Shown piece after piece: positions 6,782 through 8,522 of a DNA stretch of 8,522 nucleotides. The stretch comes from an uncultured Propioniciclava sp. (GTDB lineage: Bacteria > Actinomycetota > Actinomycetes > Propionibacteriales > Propionibacteriaceae). The position numbers and the translations under genes are program-made. The notes under the pieces are model-generated. The model worked only from the letters and a program-made list of their open reading frames with translations. It was not told where the DNA came from and ran no database searches. Positions within the stretch are counted from its first letter, which is position 1. Every line of letters begins with the position of its first letter. The DNA lies in contig CALMPQ010000340.1 of NCBI GenBank assembly GCA_937872005.1, positions 1 to 8,522 on the forward strand, written 5' to 3'.

Positions 6782-7404
6782 GGTCGGCTCCCTGGCTGGG
6801 TGGCGTAGCGGCTGGTGAAGAGGTCGGCGAAGGCGTCGGCGTGGCAACTGATGCGCCCTTCTTCGGGTGGGACGCCCGGCTCGTTCGACAGTTGCTGGCT
6901 GATGACGCCGGCGACGATGACCCCAAGCAGTTCGGACATCTCGGTCACGTCGGCGTCGGCGCGGAGGAGGCCCACGGCGCGGGCCTCGTGGAGGAGCTGC
7001 ACGGTCTGGCCCACGGCCCTGATGGCCGCGGCGAAGGCATCGGCTGAGGGCTGCCAGTGCGGGATCGGACGCCAGAACATCAACTCGGCCGCCGCCCGGT
7101 TGTCGTTGGCCCAGCGCACCGACTCGAGGATGCCGTCGCGCAACATCGCGCGGAAGTCGGTGGTTGCGGTGACGTGGAGGTCGGCGGTGGTCTGGGCGTA
7201 GCTGAGCCAGCCGCGGCGGAACACCTCGTCGCACAGTGCCGCGCGGCTGTCGAAGTAGCCATAGAGCGAGGGCGTGCGCATGCCGAGGCGGCGGGCGACC
7301 TCACCCAGCGACAGGGACGCCGCCCCGCCCTCGGCCATCACCTCGGTTGCGGCGGCGACGATGGCGTCGATGACGCCTGCCCGCCGCTGCTCGACCCTGC
7401 CCAT
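6778..7404 (-). CDS. TetR/AcrR-family regulator of the MDMPI-like gene, probably autoregulatory
   Basis: A 208-residue TetR-family protein. The helix-turn-helix spans about residues 12-60: IDAIVAAATEVMAEGGAASL, LGEVARRLGMRTPSLYGYFD, then SRAALCDEVF. PSLYGYF is the typical recognition-helix end. The C-terminal part, with WANDNRAAAELMFWRPIPHW and a later helix LLGVIVAGVISQQL, resembles the TetR_C (WHG-like) ligand-binding domains common in actinobacteria. The start ATG (7402-7404, complement) has AATACT as a -10 with a 6-nt gap, and a TTGATT -35, with a strong palindrome in the spacer. This suggests autorepression. The stop overlaps the ATG of the MDMPI-like gene, so both are one transcription unit. 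It is divergent from the DUF664 gene 76 bp away and may control both directions. The inducer is unknown; an electrophile or antibiotic-like compound would suit the neighbours, but this is inference. Confidence 0.91.
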   Translation of the reverse strand: MGRVEQRRAGVIDAIVAAATEVMAEGGAASLSLGEVARRLGMRTPSLYGYFDSRAALCDEVFRRGWLSYAQTTADLHVTATTDFRAMLRDGILESVRWANDNRAAAELMFWRPIPHWQPSADAFAAAIRAVGQTVQLLHEARAVGLLRADADVTEMSELLGVIVAGVISQQLSNEPGVPPEEGRISCHADAFADLFTSRYATQPGSRP

Positions 7405-7407
7405 GCG

Positions 7408-7421
7408 AGGAGTATTCTCCT
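7408..7421. repeat. second palindrome AGGAG-TATT-CTCCT overlapping the tetR -10 region
   Basis: AGGAGTATTCTCCT has 5-bp arms (7408-7412 and 7417-7421) around a 4-bp centre. It covers the proposed -10 of the tetR promoter and shares its CTCCT arm with the 17-bp palindrome at 7418-7434. The arrangement gives three GGA-type half-sites in alternating orientation. It may be a second binding position for the same TetR protein, or the AGGAG on the complementary strand may be a distant Shine-Dalgarno (12 nt from the tetR ATG). Confidence 0.4.
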
Positions 7422-7440
7422 AATGGCGTTAGGAAATCAA
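7411..7440 (-). promoter_or_regulatory. candidate promoter of the second tetR gene
   Basis: On the complementary strand, TTGATT (7440-7435) and AATACT (7416-7411) are 18 bp apart and match the -35 and -10 consensus at 4 of 6 positions each. AATACT is followed by 6 nt and then the tetR ATG, so transcription would start at the start codon. The 17-bp palindrome at 7418-7434 fits the spacer with no bases left over except one on the -10 side. A repressor bound there would block RNA polymerase directly. Confidence 0.5.
7418..7434. promoter_or_regulatory. predicted TetR operator palindrome
   Basis: TCCTAATGGCGTTAGGA has perfect 6-bp arms (TCCTAA and TTAGGA) around a 5-bp centre. It is AT-richer than its surroundings. 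It lies between the tetR gene and the DUF664 gene, and between the -35 and -10 assigned to tetR. The arm TTAGGA is typical of the short inverted repeats bound by TetR-family dimers. It also lies about 35 bp upstream of the DUF664 -10, so it could affect both directions. Confidence 0.65.
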
Positions 7441-7468
7441 GGGTCTGGTGGGCTGGCTTGCTCGGGGT

Positions 7469-7474
7469 TAGCGT
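7469..7474 (+). promoter_or_regulatory. candidate -10 hexamer for the DUF664 gene (leaderless)
   Basis: TAGCGT fits TAnnnT and is 6 nt before the ATG at 7481. The local string TTAGCGTCTTGCCATG is close to that before hipB (TTAGTGTCGAGCCATG). No Shine-Dalgarno is seen between it and the start. The predicted -35 region (around 7446-7451) has no clear consensus. Confidence 0.5.
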
Positions 7475-7480
7475 CTTGCC

Positions 7481-8029
7481 ATGACGACGAACCCGCCGTG
7501 GGAGACCCCGACCGCCGGCTCCGAGGCCGAGCACCTGATCGGAGCGCTGGACCGCCAGCGCTGGACGTTCCGCTGGAAGGCTGACGGCCTGGACGCCGAG
7601 GGCTTGGCGTTCCGGCTGCCGTCGTCGTCGCTGTCGCTGGGTGGGTTGTTGAAGCACCTGGCCGCGTGCGAGGCCTTCAAGATGTCGTGGGACCTGGACG
7701 GGTCGCCCCCCTGGGAGCCGTTCGCGCGGCAGGACGCCCACGACTGGGCGTTCACGTCGGCCGCCTCGGATTCGCCCGAGGAGTTGTACGAACTGTACGA
7801 CGGCATGGTCGAACGGGCCCGGGGGCGGCTGGCCGAGGCGTTGGCGTCCGGGGGCCTGGAGCAGGAGATAGCGCTGGGCGAACAGTGGGGCGAGCCCGTG
7901 TCGCTGCGGCGGATCCTGTTCGACCTGCTCGAGGAGTACGCCCGGCACACCGGGCACGCCGACCTGCTCCGCGAGGCCATCGACGGCCGCGTCGGGGAGG
8001 ACCCGCCGGGCGAGTGGCGTCCTAGTTGA
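7481..8029 (+). CDS. DUF664 / DinB-like protein (putative mycothiol-dependent transferase)
   Basis: A 182-residue DinB-fold protein of the DUF664 type. Diagnostic segments are WKADGLDAEGL at 32-42, SLSLGGLLKHLAACE at 50-64, and ILFDLLEEYARHTGHADLLR at 145-164, ending with the family's REAIDG. His59, His156 and His159 (or Glu152) are likely ligands of the divalent metal of this fold. Family members are thought to be S-transferases using mycothiol or bacillithiol to conjugate reactive compounds; none of this is shown here directly. There is no signal peptide, so it should be cytoplasmic. The ATG at 7481 is favoured by the leaderless -10 at 7469-7474. The gene is divergent from tetR, with the palindrome between them, and its last 8 bp overlap the end of the convergent thioredoxin gene. 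Confidence 0.88.
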   Translation: MTTNPPWETPTAGSEAEHLIGALDRQRWTFRWKADGLDAEGLAFRLPSSSLSLGGLLKHLAACEAFKMSWDLDGSPPWEPFARQDAHDWAFTSAASDSPEELYELYDGMVERARGRLAEALASGGLEQEIALGEQWGEPVSLRRILFDLLEEYARHTGHADLLREAIDGRVGEDPPGEWRPS

Positions 8030-8441
8030 GCTGGGCGTCGATGCGCTGGCGGTAGGCCTGGGCGGGCTGGGCACCGAGGATGGTGTCGACCTGCTTGCCG
8101 TCCCGGAGGAGGACGACCAAGGGGATGCTCTGGACGCCGAAGCGCTCCGAGACAGCACGGTTGTCGTCCACGTTGACCTTGACGACCTTGACGCGTCCGG
8201 CGTAGTCGGCGGCGATCTTGTCGAGGACGGGCGCGATCATCCGGCACGGCCCGCACCAGGGCGCCCACAGGTCGAGCACCACGAGCAGGTTGGTGTCGAC
8301 GACGGCGTCGAAGTCGGCATCCATGGCCCCGACCAGCCACGGCAGGGCCGCCTTGCAGTTCGCGCACCGCGCATGGCCCTTCGCCACCGCCGGGACCCGA
8401 TTCTTCGTGCCGCAGGCCGGGCATGCCACCACGTTCGCCAT
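8022..8441 (-). CDS. trxC: thioredoxin 2 (TrxC-like, N-terminal zinc finger)
   Basis: A 139-residue cytoplasmic thiol-disulfide oxidoreductase. It has an N-terminal zinc ribbon with Cys7, Cys10, Cys26 and Cys29 (CPACG and CANCK), then a thioredoxin fold. The active site WCGPC is at 62-66 (Cys63 nucleophile, Cys66 resolving), and the cis-proline is Pro107 in QSIPL, where most thioredoxins have IPT. The zinc finger plus a ~105-residue Trx domain is the architecture of thioredoxin 2, a stress-responsive reductant that works with thioredoxin reductase. The start at 8441 gives the finger its normal position and has TACGCT 6 nt upstream. The zinc-finger cysteines and the Trx fold are in one frame, with no break. 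It ends 8 bp inside the DUF664 gene. Proximity to two mycothiol-type genes suggests a thiol-redox neighbourhood. Confidence 0.93.
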   Translation of the reverse strand: MANVVACPACGTKNRVPAVAKGHARCANCKAALPWLVGAMDADFDAVVDTNLLVVLDLWAPWCGPCRMIAPVLDKIAADYAGRVKVVKVNVDDNRAVSERFGVQSIPLVVLLRDGKQVDTILGAQPAQAYRQRIDAQLN

Positions 8442-8447
8442 GACGCC

Positions 8448-8453
8448 AGCGTA
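8448..8453 (-). promoter_or_regulatory. candidate -10 hexamer for the thioredoxin gene (leaderless)
   Basis: On the complementary strand TACGCT (TAnnnT) is followed by GGCGTC and then the trxC ATG, a 6-nt gap as at hipB and DUF664. No Shine-Dalgarno precedes the ATG. The remaining DNA to 8522 carries no gene I can support; a -35 is not obvious. Confidence 0.45.
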
Positions 8454-8522
8454 AGCGATTGACGCTGCCGAGGACGTTATCTGATCGTGACCATTCTATC
8501 GGGCTCCGATCCGAACACAGCT

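Noticed and set aside
8454..8522. Divergent promoter for a gene beyond the right edge (TTGACG at 8459-8464 with TTATCT downstream)
   Set aside because: The spacing is only 12 bp and no start codon or gene is visible before the window ends.

Overview
The window looks like chromosomal DNA of a high-GC Gram-positive bacterium (Actinomycetota). The evidence is very high G+C at third codon positions, two DinB-fold genes of families associated with mycothiol, an actinobacterial-type adenosine deaminase paralogue with an HFTGS motif, and start codons placed directly behind TAnnnT hexamers with no leader. I cannot name the genus; Propionibacteriales is possible but not shown.

Layout. Positions 1-3399 (+) hold the end of a tightly coupled operon: the C-terminus of a LivM-type branched-chain ABC permease (cut by the window edge), an AMP-forming acyl-CoA ligase, a TetR regulator and an alpha/beta hydrolase. 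Each junction is a 4-bp ATGA stop/start overlap, and each downstream start has a Shine-Dalgarno. The simplest reading is uptake of a small carboxylic acid, CoA activation, a hydrolytic step, and local control by the TetR protein; the substrate is not readable from sequence. An adenosine-deaminase-like gene follows at 3411-4475 (+). Its last ~16 residues are AT-rich and atypical, and they run into the promoter region of the next module. Positions 4498-6002 (+) hold a two-gene hipBA-type toxin-antitoxin module: an XRE antitoxin and a complete HipA kinase.

Positions 5982-7404 (-) hold a second TetR gene and, ATGA-coupled to it, a MDMPI-type (mycothiol-dependent maleylpyruvate isomerase-like) gene that is split by a one-base frameshift near 6537. 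Divergent from the TetR gene is a DUF664/DinB gene (7481-8029, +). The last gene is a zinc-finger thioredoxin, Trx2/TrxC type (8022-8441, -). The 76-bp tetR/DUF664 intergenic region carries a 17-bp palindrome between plausible -35 and -10 elements, a good candidate TetR operator, plus a second overlapping palindrome. The 7.4-8.5 kb part reads as a small thiol-redox/detoxification neighbourhood, an inference from gene families.

A signal running through the window is that starts at transcription-unit heads (hipB, DUF664, trx, probably the second tetR) lie 6 nt behind a -10-like hexamer and lack a usual Shine-Dalgarno, while operon-internal starts have clear Shine-Dalgarnos. This fits leaderless transcription. 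I found no rRNA, tRNA, CRISPR array, insertion sequence, attachment site or origin, and no gene-free stretch above 300 bp. I did not find a clearly new multi-gene system. The best leads are the tetR/DUF664 operator region, the frameshifted MDMPI gene, and the junction between the deaminase and hipBA.
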